A stretch of 64,000 nt of DNA from Ashinkailepas kermadecensis (GCA_034440615.1 JAOTOM010004862.1:347001-411000); one strand, 5' to 3'. Positions 40,145 through 51,995 are shown, counted from the first letter of the stretch. Notes: generated from the sequence alone by a model not told the origin. Translations and numbers: made by a program.

Positions 40145-40414
40145 ATGGCCGCCATCTTTGTCATTACAGTCATTGCACTGGTTCGTCTTGCTTCTTCGTG
40201 CTGCGCTGGAGGCGGAGTTGCCGTTCGTGAATCGGAATATCTGTTAAAGAAGGATTATCAGGAAGTTTTTATCAGAACAAGGCGTACCTTGCAATCAAAT
40301 ACCAGCATACTGGTGGAAAAATACGAGACAAACGCGCCTGAGCGTTGCGAGCCTGTGGTTGGGTTCGTCGAACAATCCCAGCTTAGGCATATACTGCCAC
40401 TATGGCGTGCGTAA
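40145..40414 (+). other. Upstream open reading frame overlapping the akirin start
   Basis: 89 codons starting MAAIFVITVIALVRLASSCC, a hydrophobic signal-like stretch, and ending 13 bases past the akirin ATG in another frame. No homology was recognised. It is a translational regulator only if the transcript starts far enough upstream; otherwise chance. Confidence 0.25.
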
Positions 40415-40570
40415 CACTGAAGCGAAGTCTGGATTTCGATCCGTTCGGAAGTCCTGGAAGATCCCCAAAGAGGAGGAGATGTATTCCAATGACAGTGACT
40501 GCCGGTTCCAGCTCAGAACCAAAACCAAAACCAACTCCTTTCCAGGCTGTGACACCTAAAGTTTCTGCAG
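40402..40570 (+). CDS. akirin: Akirin coding exon 1
   Basis: ATG at 40402; 56 codons plus one base; donor TGCAG|gtaatg. Contains the conserved N-terminus and the KRRR nuclear localisation signal. Confidence 0.95.
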
Positions 40571-43500
40571 GTAATGCCACTTCATATTGTCATCTTGATC
40601 TAGAGGTGCATGGGTGGATGCTTTTAAATTACTTTCAATTTCTCGGCCTGTTTGCATGGATGTGGTCTCCCTTAGCCTGGATAACAAAAATGTGCAGCAG
40701 ATAAGGCCATGGGATGCAGTTCCACTCATTGTCCTTATTAAGGATGAGGGATACAAAATTAGTAATGGGTTTATTGAAGGTTAATAGTCAGACATCTCCA
40801 AGGATAGATCCTCCACTTAGAGTTTAGCAAAGCTTTTGATAAAGTTTCACATAATCATCTAATTCATTGGGCACGTATGATCAACTGGTTGAAGCACCCT
40901 AAAGCCAAAATAACTAACTAACATCTAATTCATCACTTAAAGGAGCACTGGGTTGATTGAGAAGTTTGACATATTTGTGCTTTAGTGTGCTTTATAGATT
41001 TGTGGAGTTCTTATCATGAATGCCATATTCATGAACATGATTAAGATAATAGGGCCACTCATTTCTGCTGAAAATGCTTACTTTGCAGTTGGGGAGCAAA
41101 ATAAGGGCAAAAGGGGGATTTGCATGATGTATTATATCATAAAAATCAATCAATCAATCATATATTGAGGTCTCCATAGTCCAAGCAATGTAGAAACAAG
41201 GCATGTAAGTCATGGCTTTTCAGCCCTCTCGTCAAATCACAGTTGAAAATATAAGATAAAATGCCTACTGACCGTCACCTGATTTAAAATCTAACAATAA
41301 TAAAGCACATTTGAGATGAGCATATGCAGCACTATATCACGGGTGGCCAGCAAAATGATCTAGAATGACGAAAGCATGATGTAGCGAAACCTACTTCACC
41401 AAACTTCACATGTAATAAAATATATTAGAAATTAAATTGTGAAATTAAATACAATTCAAGATCTTGACATCAAGACATCCTGAACTAGCATAGCTGCTGG
41501 GTCCACAGTAGCTCGGTTAATAGAGCGTCAGACTCTTGATTGCAAGATTGTGGGTTCGAATCTCACCTATGGAATTTACTGAGTCCACCTGTGACCAATC
41601 AGCGTGAGAGGTTGGTGATGCTATGTGACCCAACAGTTAAATGAGTTGTAAAATAACCTAAGAGAGAGTGTAGCTACACCTCTTTGTTTGCTATGTGAGG
41701 TTAACATGTGTGTAAAGCTTGTCATGTGAATACCTTAAACCATAATAATACCCACATTTTTAGTCTGTATTGAAGCACGGCCAGGGAAGATATTGAAAGG
41801 ATAGTATTAAGGTTATGTAAACTGCAATGGAGGGATGTTCTAGGTTTGGTCCCACAGGTCTCTATGCTAGACTCACTTCTCTCTTGTTTTTGTGAATTAT
41901 ATAGTAATTGAGGTAGGGCTGAAAAGGTGCTTAGGTCTGCTGATAACATCAATATAGTTGGAATGGCCAACAATATAGATGAATACACAAATTTTCAACT
42001 GGGCTTAGAGGACCTCAAAGCTAACATATCCAATGATGATATGCTGACAGTCTCCAAAACCCAGGATATAACATTGATTAGGAAGTTTGTCATTTTCCCT
42101 CTTCTGATCATTCTCTTCTCCCTCTTTCCTCCTTTGCAGGCTTAACTGGAATAGCTATACCATTTTATGTGCTTTTATAATGTCATGAACAGTGGCATCA
42201 TGAATATATTTACATTTGTAGCCTTATCTGCATGGGCAACCTAGGTAGGCGATTGCTCAATTCAACATGTGTGGGTCCAGTATGTTTGAGACTAAGTATC
42301 AATTGGTTTGAAAGAACCAGCATCTGTTGATTTTGCCCGATTAAGCATCAGTAAATTCCATGTAATTCAGCACCCATGGGTTTCAACATCCACACCATCT
42401 GTGTCATTCAGCTTCCATAGTTTTTACCTGATAAAACATTTGTAGGTTTCTTACAATCCAAGATTTGTAGATCTTGCATGACCAAGCATTTGTAGGTGTT
42501 ACCCAATCAACATACATGGGTGGTTGGATTGAAGAAAACTCAAATTATTGCCATCCAGAACATTATCCTCTCCAGGACATTTTCTTCTTATTTTCTGGTT
42601 GAAAAATTTAGTGATGCTATTTGAAATGACTTGAATCATATTGACCTGTGATTAAATTGGTTGACCAAATGGTGACACAATGATGTGTATCATACAAATA
42701 CTGCTAACTGTTGTCTACAATGTTTGTATCTCCAGACAAATTTCTCCTCATCAAAAATACATCATATGCTGGCATGACAATGGGAATTGCAAATTATTGA
42801 TTATATTGGGAAGTGAAATTATATTATAACTGATAAATTATATTATTAATTATAAATTATATTATATTAAAAAATATTCCAAGTAGGTGCCATTTGAATT
42901 TGTACTGTTTAGATGCTGCTAAAACATGAAAATATGTGGCAGACTGCATCAGCTATATTCTTCTTCCTCCTGCCTAGACTAGGGAACTAGCTGTCTAGTT
43001 ACTAGAGGAGGCATTCATATTTTCCAGAGTTCATAATTTCCAAAATGGATGTTAACTCCAAAAAATTTGAAGAAACTTCCAAAGCAGTCTGGCTAGGAGG
43101 TGTTCATATCTTCAAAAGTTCATAATTTTCATATTGGAAGTTCATTTTTAAAACTTCGAAGTTAGCTGCCAGATCGGTATTAACTTCTAAAAATTGGAAG
43201 GTTAGATTTGGTTTGGTTCCAATCCAGGCTACTTTGGAAGTTCACTTCCAATTTTTTCAAGCTAACTTCCAAGTTTTTGAAGTCAACTTTCAATCTGGAA
43301 GCAAACTTGCAATGCAGAAATTATTAACATTGGAAGTTGAGGACTTTGGAACATATGATACACCACCATTCAAAGCACTGGTGCATTTTATTGGTATTTA
43401 TTTCACTTTTGATGTAATTTTATGGTAGTTATGTTCTGACACTGTTTATTGCATGTGGTTCCCTCACAATACATCAATGTTAGCAGATTGTCATTCCAAA

Positions 43501-46500
43501 ATCAGTTCATGGCCAGCCAGCAGCATTCAACCTCCAAATTAAGAGTAATTTCCTGGAGAGGGTAATGTTTTTATGTAAAAAAAATCCTGGAACAGCCTAT
43601 TTTTCCAATCCTGCCTATGGCTCCTGCTCTCCAGGGACCTTTCAACTCTTTAGCACTATAGAACCAAATCTGCTTTTTGGGGTCCTTTCAACTCCTCAGG
43701 AACCTTCATCTCCTTGGAGTTATTCAGCTCCCTGAGTCTCAGCTTCTGAGGTGCCTTCAGATCTTGGAACCCCTGTACACCCATATATGGTGTGTTGGTT
43801 TTATATTTTGTTTCCTTGTCCATTTTCAACTTTTTTCCAGTTCAATTTCCTAGCATTTTATTTGTATGCTTTGTTACCTTTATCCATTCGTCTTTTATCC
43901 TTTGTACCTCTCTATTTTCTCAATCTCAATAGTTGTCCATTTGGCTTGCTCACATTTTGACTATTCTGTTTGACTGGTCCCCTTGTACTTTTTGTCCTTT
44001 GACTTAATGGTCTTTCAACTTTCGAATTCAACTTTCAACTGTCAAATGGTCCTGGGACTGTGTGTCTCCCCTAGCTTCGTCATGTTGAAATGTAATTTAA
44101 TGACAATTGAAGTGCATTCAGTTGTCATGGCATGCAGGATATGAACTTTTTCTGCTGTCAAATATAGGATGGCAAATGGATGGTCAACAGGTCCCCAAAA
44201 ATAGAAAATCGAAATCAATGAGAGTATTAAAAGTATGGAAATATGTTGCTTACATCTTGGTACACTGGGTACTGATTTCAAGCAGTGTGCAGCATAACCA
44301 ATTGTAGTCCCTCCCTGTAACACCATCACTGTATAGTGATATGATGTTTTCAATTTTACTTAAAACTAAATATATTTATTTCAATGGAAATGATTGTTCT
44401 TATTCTTTTTATTTTTCATGGAGTGGTTGGTGCTTGAATATCAGGAAAACAGTGCTACAATGATGATGTTCTCTTTGGCATGGCCACATTCAGGTTTGTC
44501 TGATTGAAAACGTCACTACAGAACATTTCTGTACCCTAAATTTAGCCATTATTCTCATCGGAATCACTCAAGAAGTGATATCAGCTGATCTGTAGAACAC
44601 AGTATAAACATGGCTAAAAACAAAATTATTACTTCTAATATTGCAAGTATTCCATGTAGGGTGTGTCTTAGGCAATGCTGAAGAGGTACGATTTTTTAAA
44701 TCCTTTTGAATATGCCTTTTGCTTGTTTTTGTTTTCTTGTGTGTGTGTATGTAGCCTTTGTCAGTTGCTGTTCTAGTTCATAAGTATTCAAAATGTTTGG
44801 GCAGAATATAGTTACATTGTTTGCAGCTATATCTGTACCAGCGATATCTGCTATATCTGGGTTCATCTTGAACGGTTGTAGGTGGTGGATGTGTTTTTTT
44901 TTGTGCTCGCTGTTCACGATCGTGTTTTACCTTTTCTATAGCTTAGTGGGCCAGGTGTATATATACAAATTGAAGTTAATTTAGCTATAATCATATTGAT
45001 GCGACTCCACGATGTATAAGAAGTACGCAGAAGAACGACGAAGGTAAAGTAAATAATTTTTCATACAATTCATCGAAATCTGACAATACCTGGCATGTTG
45101 TGAACTTTTCAAGCCAACATTTCTTTCCTCGAGCGAAAAAACGTGACGTCTCTAACAAGAAGCGTCCATTCTATGTTTTGGAAAACAACATGACCACCTG
45201 TTTTGGGGGCGTTTGGGTCGCGAGCGCTTGACAGCGACCCCCGGCCTTCCCTTGCCGTTTCGTAGATTTATCCCAGAACTAGGAAACATCGCATTAATTT
45301 TATCATCAGCACAATCAACCAATAAATCAGCAAAAAAAAAGTAGAAATATCACCATGCCGAATAGCTGCTGAATGGCCACCAGATGCAAAGGTGCAAGAA
45401 CATCACCGTCAATCACAGTCACAAGACTGGACATTGGCGGCGCCGACTCTGCAATCGAGTCGCTCTGGCTCTCAGTGACGGGTGCCGGCCGGCGAACTGC
45501 GATCGTCGGCGCCATCTACCGGCCGCCCATTGTCTGGGAGTTATGATCGAATCTGAAAGTTCGCCGCCTTTTTTAATGACTCCTTGTTGCCGGAGAGGGT
45601 AAATCGAGCTGTATGCTCTTGTATGCTCTTGAAATGTCTGACGCAATTTTCTTCACCTGATGTGCTCACGCAACAGTGTCTGGGTGCAGATCAGCCACCA
45701 CATGGAAGTACTCCAATACACGACTTTGACACCAGCTGGCAATTAGTCATATGGGGTGGAATGTATCTAGGCCGGTGGTGAAGCGTCTGCCGCCCATCAC
45801 AGGTGTGTGATGGAGCATCTGGTGGCCGTCACTGGCACTAGGTGAACGTTTGCCAGACGTTTGGTCGTCACGAGCATTTGGTGTGATGCTGCTGTGACGT
45901 TCCAGATATGATCGCAGCCAGTGTTCGGGACGAGATCCGACGGTTGCACCGACGTCGCCAGCTGCAGTTACACGGCACGGACTCTGACTGCAGCAGCGAC
46001 TCCGACTCACCGGCGGCGTCAGCAGCTGCTGCGGCCACCTCCTCCCCCACCACCGCAGCGGCCAGGACCGACAAGCCGCTCTTCACGTTCAAGCAGGTCT
46101 GCCAAGAGTCATCTGCATGTGTAGAATGAGAGGATTCAGGGAGTTCAAGGATGGGCGTTAAATGACCTCTTAGTCGGCGCGCCCTTAAGCCCAAATAACA
46201 AACAACAGGGAGTTCAAGGACAGTGCCCAAAACCGTTTTGGTGCTAGGTTGTTAGTCAAAAAATTGTTTTCTAAGCTGTGGAAAAGTATGATTTTTGGGT
46301 TAATTTAAATATATACTCAATGAAATGCATTTTCAAAAAAGTGTTGGCTACATGTTCTTGCATTATTTTTTCTTCATTTACTTTGTGTTAATATGCTTCA
46401 CACTATGCTGTATAGGTTTGTATGTTGAACTTCAAACTAGCTGTATCTGTAGCTGTATCCACAAACTTGTGTCCATAATCCCCATCAGGTTCGAATTTAC

Positions 46501-49500
46501 TCCATTTGCTGATGCAATATTCCAGTCACCCTTCAGCTGAAACACACTCACACTTCACAGCAGGATAATCATAAGCAGGGTGGAATTTTTATTTTGAATC
46601 TTGAATTCAGAATATCACATTGATCAAACAAACTTTCAACAACTTTGCAATCATTTCAAATGACACCATTGACTCTTTACAAAAAAAGGTTGTTAATTTC
46701 TTAGAGAGGATATTGTCATGGATTGCAAAACCCAGGACAAGGCTATTTTTCCATCCCTGGTCCAGTTCACAGGCAGCATACATTTTGAGTCATCCTCACA
46801 ACTTTGACAGGAGACCACATCCATCATGATACAAGGACCATGTTTTCTTCACAGGACAAGAATGAGTGATGGTGAATGTGTGCTTTAGGGCAGTCAACAC
46901 GCCCTAAAGCACAAATCCACAACCACTCATTCTTCTTCTGTGAAGAAAACATGGACCTTTGTATTGTGATGGGTGTGGTCTGTCAAATCTGAGGCTCTTC
47001 ATAATTGTGCTCTCACTGCAAATTGTTCCTGGCATTGCACCTGAACATGGAGAGCATGTGTCAAAGGTCAAACACCAGATCCATGATGACATCTTGAAGG
47101 TGAGCCAGCCAATGCATCATTCATTATATCTAGTAGCATTACCTGATGGCTGGCTCTTGTGTCCCTTGGAATCCTGTAATGTTCCTGCCTGGGGACAGTT
47201 ATATTTGATTAAAAGCAGAATATCCCATATATGAAAAAGAAAAGGGGCTGAACCCCCCCTCCCGAAAAAGTCGACCCTTAACCACCTGGGATATGGGAAT
47301 ATCAAATTGAAATTGAAATACTTCAGGCTTGAACCATTCACACCACCATAGTTATTGTCATTGAGGCAGCATGGGAACTTTCCACCTCAGAAATATTGTA
47401 ACTTGGTTCAGAGTTTTTGTTTTGTGGGTAAACAACAGCAAAAATTGAGGGGGGAACAGTGATTTACACCTAAAACCCCCTGTTTGCTCCCATAACTTCA
47501 ATGCTATGGTGTAGGGGAGTCTCCTCCAAATATTTTACAATGGTTCCATACCATAGCCAGGATGCCATCCTTGCATTGCAGGTAACAAATTATGGATCAC
47601 CAGCCATTATTACCTGTCCTGCTCTTGACAGGTGTAAGTAAATCAATGTTGATGAAGGTGTATGCACGTCTGTCCAGCTTGAAATATATGCAGGCATGTG
47701 GATAAAGCCAGTGGCTCTTTCCTTGCACTCAGGATTTAATTGTCACCTCAGCAAACGTATGATTGTCTTCGAGTACCTTCAGCTTCAATCATGGAAGCCC
47801 AGGGCTACATCTAACATCTTGACAATGCACACAAGCTTTAGTATAGCAGTCCATACTGGCTTAACTTAGGTTGTTAGATACCTAGGTCTGTAAGCAAGAA
47901 GAAAGTCATCCCATAGAACACATCCTCCCTGCATCACACGTGTCGGGGACGACTCGATCTGGCAGCCGAATTCAGTGACAACTAGTGGCTGTAAAGTCAT
48001 GCTAGGGGTCTCAAGGTCCCATGCATAGTGCATGTGAATGAGCATGAGCTGAAATACCTAAATTCCCAACTTTGTAGTAGTTTTTAGCACCTTGTTATGG
48101 GAAGCATACATTGCTATAACATACAACTTTGTCATATCTTTGTGATAACATTAAGCCATTGGATTTGGCTGGGGTGTCGCTGGGTGCCAATTCCTTGGTG
48201 GTCAGGTAAGATTTGATTAATTCATCGATTAAGACCTGTGTTGGATGTGAAATGTTACAAGGTCAATTGTATGTCTCAAAGAAATGAAAAGCCATCCGAG
48301 TCTGAAGAGATGCACCCCACTATGCTTTTCTCGTGAACTCATGTACAAGGCGTCTCGCTCGTTATATTGAACCTAACTGATGGTTCATGTCATACCAAGA
48401 AACTTGTGAAACAATTCAGATCATCCACGGTCGAGCCCTGTCGAGTCAGCCCTAGGTTACTTGGAATGACTAATTTCGGCACGTGGATCGGTTTGTCCTC
48501 GGTGTTTCAAAGTCTCGGCGTGCATCGTGACTGGATGATCCGTCTGACCAGAGACCGCACTGATCGCCAGGTCGGCATGATCTGCGAGAGAATGCTAAGG
48601 GAGCGTGAGGACCACATACGACAGGAGTATGACAACGTGTTGTCCACCAAGCTGCAGGAGCAGTACGACATGTTTGTCAAGTTCACCCAGGACCAGATCG
48701 TGAGAAACTTCGAAAGCAGCTCGGCGCCCAGCTGTGAGTGTTTGCCCTACTGGACGTGTAGGGCACGTGTCCCCAGCTGTGGATGTTGGCTGTGCTGGGT
48801 GGGTGGGTGGTGGCGGCACGTGTCTCCAGCTGCGAGTGTTTGCCATAATGAGTGTGTCGGGGTATGTGTCCCCAGCTGCGGGCGTTGGCTGTGGTGGGAA
48901 TATGTGTCCCCAGCTTTGAGTATTTGCCGTGCTGCGTGTATAGGGCACGTGCCCATAGTTGTGAGCGCCGGCTGTGTGGGGTGGGTGGGGCACGGGTCCG
49001 GTCAGTTCAAGGCATTGCTTTATTATCTGGTGCAGGCCACTGCCCCGAGTCGGGCCTCCACCGTAGGAATTTTCCCCATCGGATTACTGCCTGTCTGATG
49101 GAAGGTGATGCTCATGTTCTGAAAGGCAGCTAGCAATGTTTCTATTATTGCCTTGGGCTGCCTAAAACCCAAAATGTTAGTCACAGAGTAAAATATGTCT
49201 TACAATTATAGCAATAGGCATTGCATACATACAAATGCAACAAATATAAATGGGTCTCAATTACCTTTTCGGTGACAGTTGAACACGTAGACAAAACCTT
49301 TTTTCTTTTTCTGGGCTTTCTTGATTGCAAAAATAATCAGCACACATTTGACTGATGTTAAATATCACTTTCAAGCACATGGAGAGCTAATACCTAGACC
49401 GGATCCAGCGTGCAACGTATAAGAATCTTAATTTTAAACTTGCCTTCCTTTACTCCTACTCAATTCGGTCAGATGGATTGCTATTTAAAGATTTAATTAA

Positions 49501-51306
49501 AACACGTACCGATATTACAGACCGCCATTCAATACGAACGAGGTAGAATTAGTCAATTTTGGTGGGCACTTATTCTATGTGCTGTATATACTGGAGAAAT
49601 GCAGATTAGGTAAGTTTATGGCAGAATATGCAACCCTCAGATGGTGCCTCATTTCTGAACCAAACTTTTGTCCAAAATCTTCTTCTTTTTTTTAATGACT
49701 TTACTTGCTTAGGTAAAGGAACGTATGCATGCAGAAACAAACTTGTCTTGTGTCGCTTTAGTCATTCTACCACGGCATAAAGCTGTATCTTCAATAATGT
49801 CCCCTGAAATTCCACATATTCTCTTGGAATATCATTTTGCACAGGCAAAAAGACGTCTAAAATATACGTCTTTTGCCACTTATTGCGTCTTTCTGGCCGA
49901 GTTCCCCTTACGTGTTGGTGGTGGCGAAAGTACGTATCTCACCAGATACGTCCTTTTGCCAGGTGATCACTGCGATGCAACGGTGGCAAAGGCGGTTATT
50001 CAGATATATGCGAGAGGGACAACACTACGGAGGCCAGGTTATCCACAACGAAATACAAATCAACAACCGTAGCTGGGACCAGCTGTTCCAAAAATATGAT
50101 TCAATTTGATTCAAATGCAAGGAACCAAGACTTCTAACTGGTGGTTGGCGCGCGATTTCTCAAACACTGAGAGATAACCAAACCCGAGCCATTATGACGA
50201 ATTACGTCTTTTATGCAGGGAATTGCGCACACGTTTCCGCTAGCAAAACCCGACATCATCCAGAGATACGTTTTTCTGCCTGAGTTTTCACGGACACGTT
50301 TTTCCTGGATTCTAATGAATTAGCTTTAAATAAAAGCAAAGGCAGAATGCCTTTTCTATATAAAAAGGCATATCGTGGAGATAAAAAAAGTTGTAAAAAT
50401 GCTCGGTCGGCACCGGTTCGAATAGTATTAGATAGTTTTTTGTTCAGTTATTATCTGATAAAATTGTACGAACACAAAAGAGCTCTTCGGAACACGTTAA
50501 AATCCCGGATACGTCCTTTTGCCTTTGGACGGAAGAATGCAGATTGATATCTTTACAGCAGACCTCTGTAAGCGCAGTCAACCTTAGCGTTCCTTCGGGT
50601 AATAATGCTTACCTCGGTCTGCTCCTTGGGGCTCTAGTGACGTTACACTAGTAAATTGTTGGCCATAGTGCCCTCAAATCCATACATTATTCATGTAGTG
50701 TTTAACTTCAGTAACTTCGGGGACGAGTGGTCTAGTGGTAAGATGCTCGTCTCACAATCGAAAGGTTGTGGGTTCGAGTCTCACCTGTCGCTACTCTTCG
50801 CCCGCGACCAATCGGCGTGAGAGATTGGCGACGCTACATGACTCAACGGTCGACGTGTCGTAATACCAATAACCAACCAACTTTAGTAACTTCAGAAGCT
50901 TTAGTATGCTGAAGTTCATCCTTTCCTTCCCTCATCGAGCTTTTTTTGTGCACGCATGGGCTATCATCCGGCTACGCCCATATCTTTCACATGCTTACTA
51001 GTATTGTATCGTCATCCTTTCTCCTAAATTCTTGTGGCTTCAACCCAATGCTGTCATGGGGAATGTTGCGATCAGCAACTTAGGTCATAGATGTAATAAT
51101 TGTTTGCGGTTGTTGCAGTCCATTGGTATACTTTACAGTATGACAATGTGGTTGGTTGTGAACAACATCATGAAACGTTGCACCCGAATAAACATTCAAA
51201 CTCCAAGTGCACATTCCCAGAAGTATCGCAGGATTACAAGCTGTGCAACTGGTCGTGCCATTCGCAACACCAACTCACGCTGCTCTCTGTTTCAGATCTA
51301 TCTTAA
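40402..51306 (+). CDS. akirin: Akirin, nuclear transcription cofactor, complete
   Basis: Four coding exons: 40402-40570, 45906-46096, 48571-48733, 51296-51306. Phases agree and give 177 aa. Akirins are small nuclear proteins that bridge transcription factors such as NF-kB/Relish to SWI/SNF remodellers. The vertebrate protein also guides nuclear import of proteasomes through its C-terminal tail. Landmarks are the N-terminus [14 protein letters not shown], the nuclear localisation signal SPKRRRC (residues 21-27), the helix [14 protein letters not shown], an acidic/Ser/Ala-rich linker, [20 protein letters not shown], and [15 protein letters not shown], ending SYLS. The SPFG-type motif common before the first helix was not found, so it is lost or in an unseen short exon. 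Intron 1 is 5.3 kb. The gene converges with the phosphodiesterase gene. Confidence 0.96.
40856..40933 (+). mobile_element. 54-bp mini-insertion with 12-bp target duplication, inside a LINE
   Basis: catctaattcat flanks (40856-40867, 40922-40933) a 54-bp insert starting tgggcacgtatgatcaactg and ending ccaaaataactaactaa. Without the insert and one duplicate the reverse transcriptase frame reads on ([12 protein letters not shown]). Confidence 0.9.
40934..45905. other. Akirin intron 1, remaining part
   Basis: Mostly AT-rich. Besides the LINE and SINE there are degenerate short repeats: 42300-42500 (aagcatttgtaggttt type), 43010-43340 (interleaved ttggaagtt and aacttccaa) and 43620-44050 (tcctttcaactcc type). 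No exon was recognised. Confidence 0.5.
41501..41660 (+). mobile_element. Diverged family A SINE with a different tRNA-like head
   Basis: The tail gaccaatcagcgtgagaggt with atgctatgtgacccaacagt matches family A. The head, however, has gtagctcggttaatagagcg and tcagactcttgattgcaag, nearer to a tRNA-Lys-type 5' half. It sits inside a degenerate LINE in akirin intron 1. No clear target duplication. Confidence 0.8.
45906..46096 (+). CDS. akirin: Akirin coding exon 2
   Basis: Acceptor ttccag|AT, donor AAGCAG|gtctgc. Encodes [19 protein letters not shown], a low-complexity Ser/Ala stretch and LFTFKQ. Confidence 0.93.
46137..46220 (+). mobile_element. 54-bp mini-insertion with 15-bp target duplication
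   Basis: cagggagttcaagga is repeated perfectly (46137-46151, 46206-46220) around a 54-bp insert starting tgggcgttaaatgacctctt and ending cccaaataacaaacaa. It lies 41 bp after akirin exon 2. The insert shares its 3' part with 20111-20146. Confidence 0.9.
46803..46987. repeat. Long imperfect hairpin (fold-back element), arms about 88 bp, loop 9 nt
   Basis: The left arm starts tttgacaggagaccacatcc; the right arm's reverse complement starts tttgacagaccacacccatc. The innermost 12 bp (gtgctttagggc/gccctaaagcac) pair perfectly around agtcaacac. Similarity continues weakly outside. It lies in akirin intron 2. Confidence 0.9.
48571..48733 (+). CDS. akirin: Akirin coding exon 3
   Basis: Acceptor cgccag|GTC, donor CAGCT|gtgagt. 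Encodes [15 protein letters not shown] through [11 protein letters not shown], the most conserved block. Confidence 0.96.
48727..49005. repeat. Minisatellite derived from the akirin exon 3 / donor junction
   Basis: The true junction cccagct|gtgagtgtttgcc is followed by five degenerate copies (ccccagctgtggatgttggc, tccagctgcgagtgtttgcc, ccccagctgcgggcgttggc, ccccagctttgagtatttgc, catagttgtgagcgccggc) at 38-53-bp spacing. Confidence 0.88.
49845..50540. repeat. Scattered degenerate motif (gatacgtcttttgcc)
   Basis: At least seven copies of tacgtcttttgcc-like sequence, one pair forming a hairpin (ggcaaaaagacgt/acgtcttttgcc at 49845-49878), in akirin intron 3. Confidence 0.6.
50719..50878 (+). mobile_element. 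tRNA-derived SINE (family A), copy 4
   Basis: Same family, in akirin intron 3. Target duplication aacttcagtaacttc/aactttagtaacttc (50704-50718, 50879-50893). Confidence 0.93.
51296..51306 (+). CDS. akirin: Akirin coding exon 4 (11 coding bases: Y-L-S-stop)
   Basis: Acceptor ctctgtttcag|ATCTATCTTAA. With the T from exon 3 it completes Tyr-Leu-Ser-stop. Akirins end in SY[LV]S, and the vertebrate genes likewise place this tail on a separate last exon. It is easily missed by gene finders. Confidence 0.88.
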
Positions 51307-51765
51307 TGGGCTCTGCGGAAGGCCATAATTCGGATGGAATAGATCTGCGTCGTCTGAGCTGTCCGCTGCCGTGTAACTGTGAAATTCCGGTGACTTGACT
51401 AGTGCCTATATGAGTTGACATTGCGAGTGGCGGTGGGAGGGCGCGGGCCGTCGGTGGCCGAGCAATGCTCGGCCACGCCCACTGCGGAGGCGGTCCCAGC
51501 ACCGGCTGACCAGCCTCCTGTCGTGTGGAAATTGCCGGACGGCAAAGTGATCACGCATTTTGTTTGGTTAGTTTTGTATATGGCCAACTGCTCTGTGATT
51601 TCATGTGTAAATCGCGTAGCCCCTGTTAGTCCCAAACCCCTACGTTGCTGTTTAATCTGCAGAGTGTACTGTACATATAGTGTAGCTTCCTCCAGATGTC
51701 GGGTAACCCGTGCGCCACAAATCATGTGAGCTGTATATTCGAGCAGGATGATGGCAAATTAACGT

Positions 51766-51771
51766 TTTATT
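51766..51771 (-). promoter_or_regulatory. Phosphodiesterase poly(A) signal AATAAA
   Basis: tttatt on the plus strand, 225 bp downstream of the phosphodiesterase stop (51996) on the minus strand. Confidence 0.6.
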
Positions 51772-51775
51772 GCAG

Positions 51776-51781
51776 AATAAA
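51776..51781 (+). promoter_or_regulatory. Akirin poly(A) signal AATAAA
   Basis: First good hexamer on the plus strand, 470 bp after the akirin stop. It lies inside the 3' region of the convergent phosphodiesterase gene. Confidence 0.55.
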
Positions 51782-51995
51782 TCGCTTGGCATTACCGGAA
51801 CACTCGCTGGTGATCGCCCGATAATGTGTCGACGCGCCCGACGTGAACAGTAGCGCACCGTCGCCGATAAATAATCCACCACTGGCGCCAAATAAATCCG
51901 ACTGCGGGTACAGGGTGTGGCGATCGCTGTTGCGGCCGGTACGAGACGAAGCGTGCCGTCGGCGACACTGGTGTGCGCGCGTGAGTCGGCCCGGC

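Larger units (their letters stand above)
40800..42090 (+). mobile_element. Degenerate LINE reverse transcriptase fragment, interrupted by other insertions
   Basis: Motif A reads [14 protein letters not shown] at 40825-40866. A motif B-like stretch (gtcccacaggtctctatgct) lies near 41850, and motif C as [12 protein letters not shown] at 41930-41965. It is interrupted by a 54-bp mini-insertion and a SINE, with many stops. It lies in akirin intron 1. Confidence 0.8.

Noticed and set aside
44793..44984. Short hydrophobic frame resembling a membrane protein
   Set aside because: Within akirin intron 1, 63 codons, no conserved motif.
48367..49098. 243-codon frame as a single akirin exon
   Set aside because: Only 48571-48733 matches akirin. 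The flanks are intron, including a cgccag acceptor and a gtgagt donor.
49033..49133. Alternative akirin last exon after tgcag at 49033-49034
   Set aside because: It would give an unconserved 33-residue tail ending in TAG; the 51296 exon restores the family's SYLS end.
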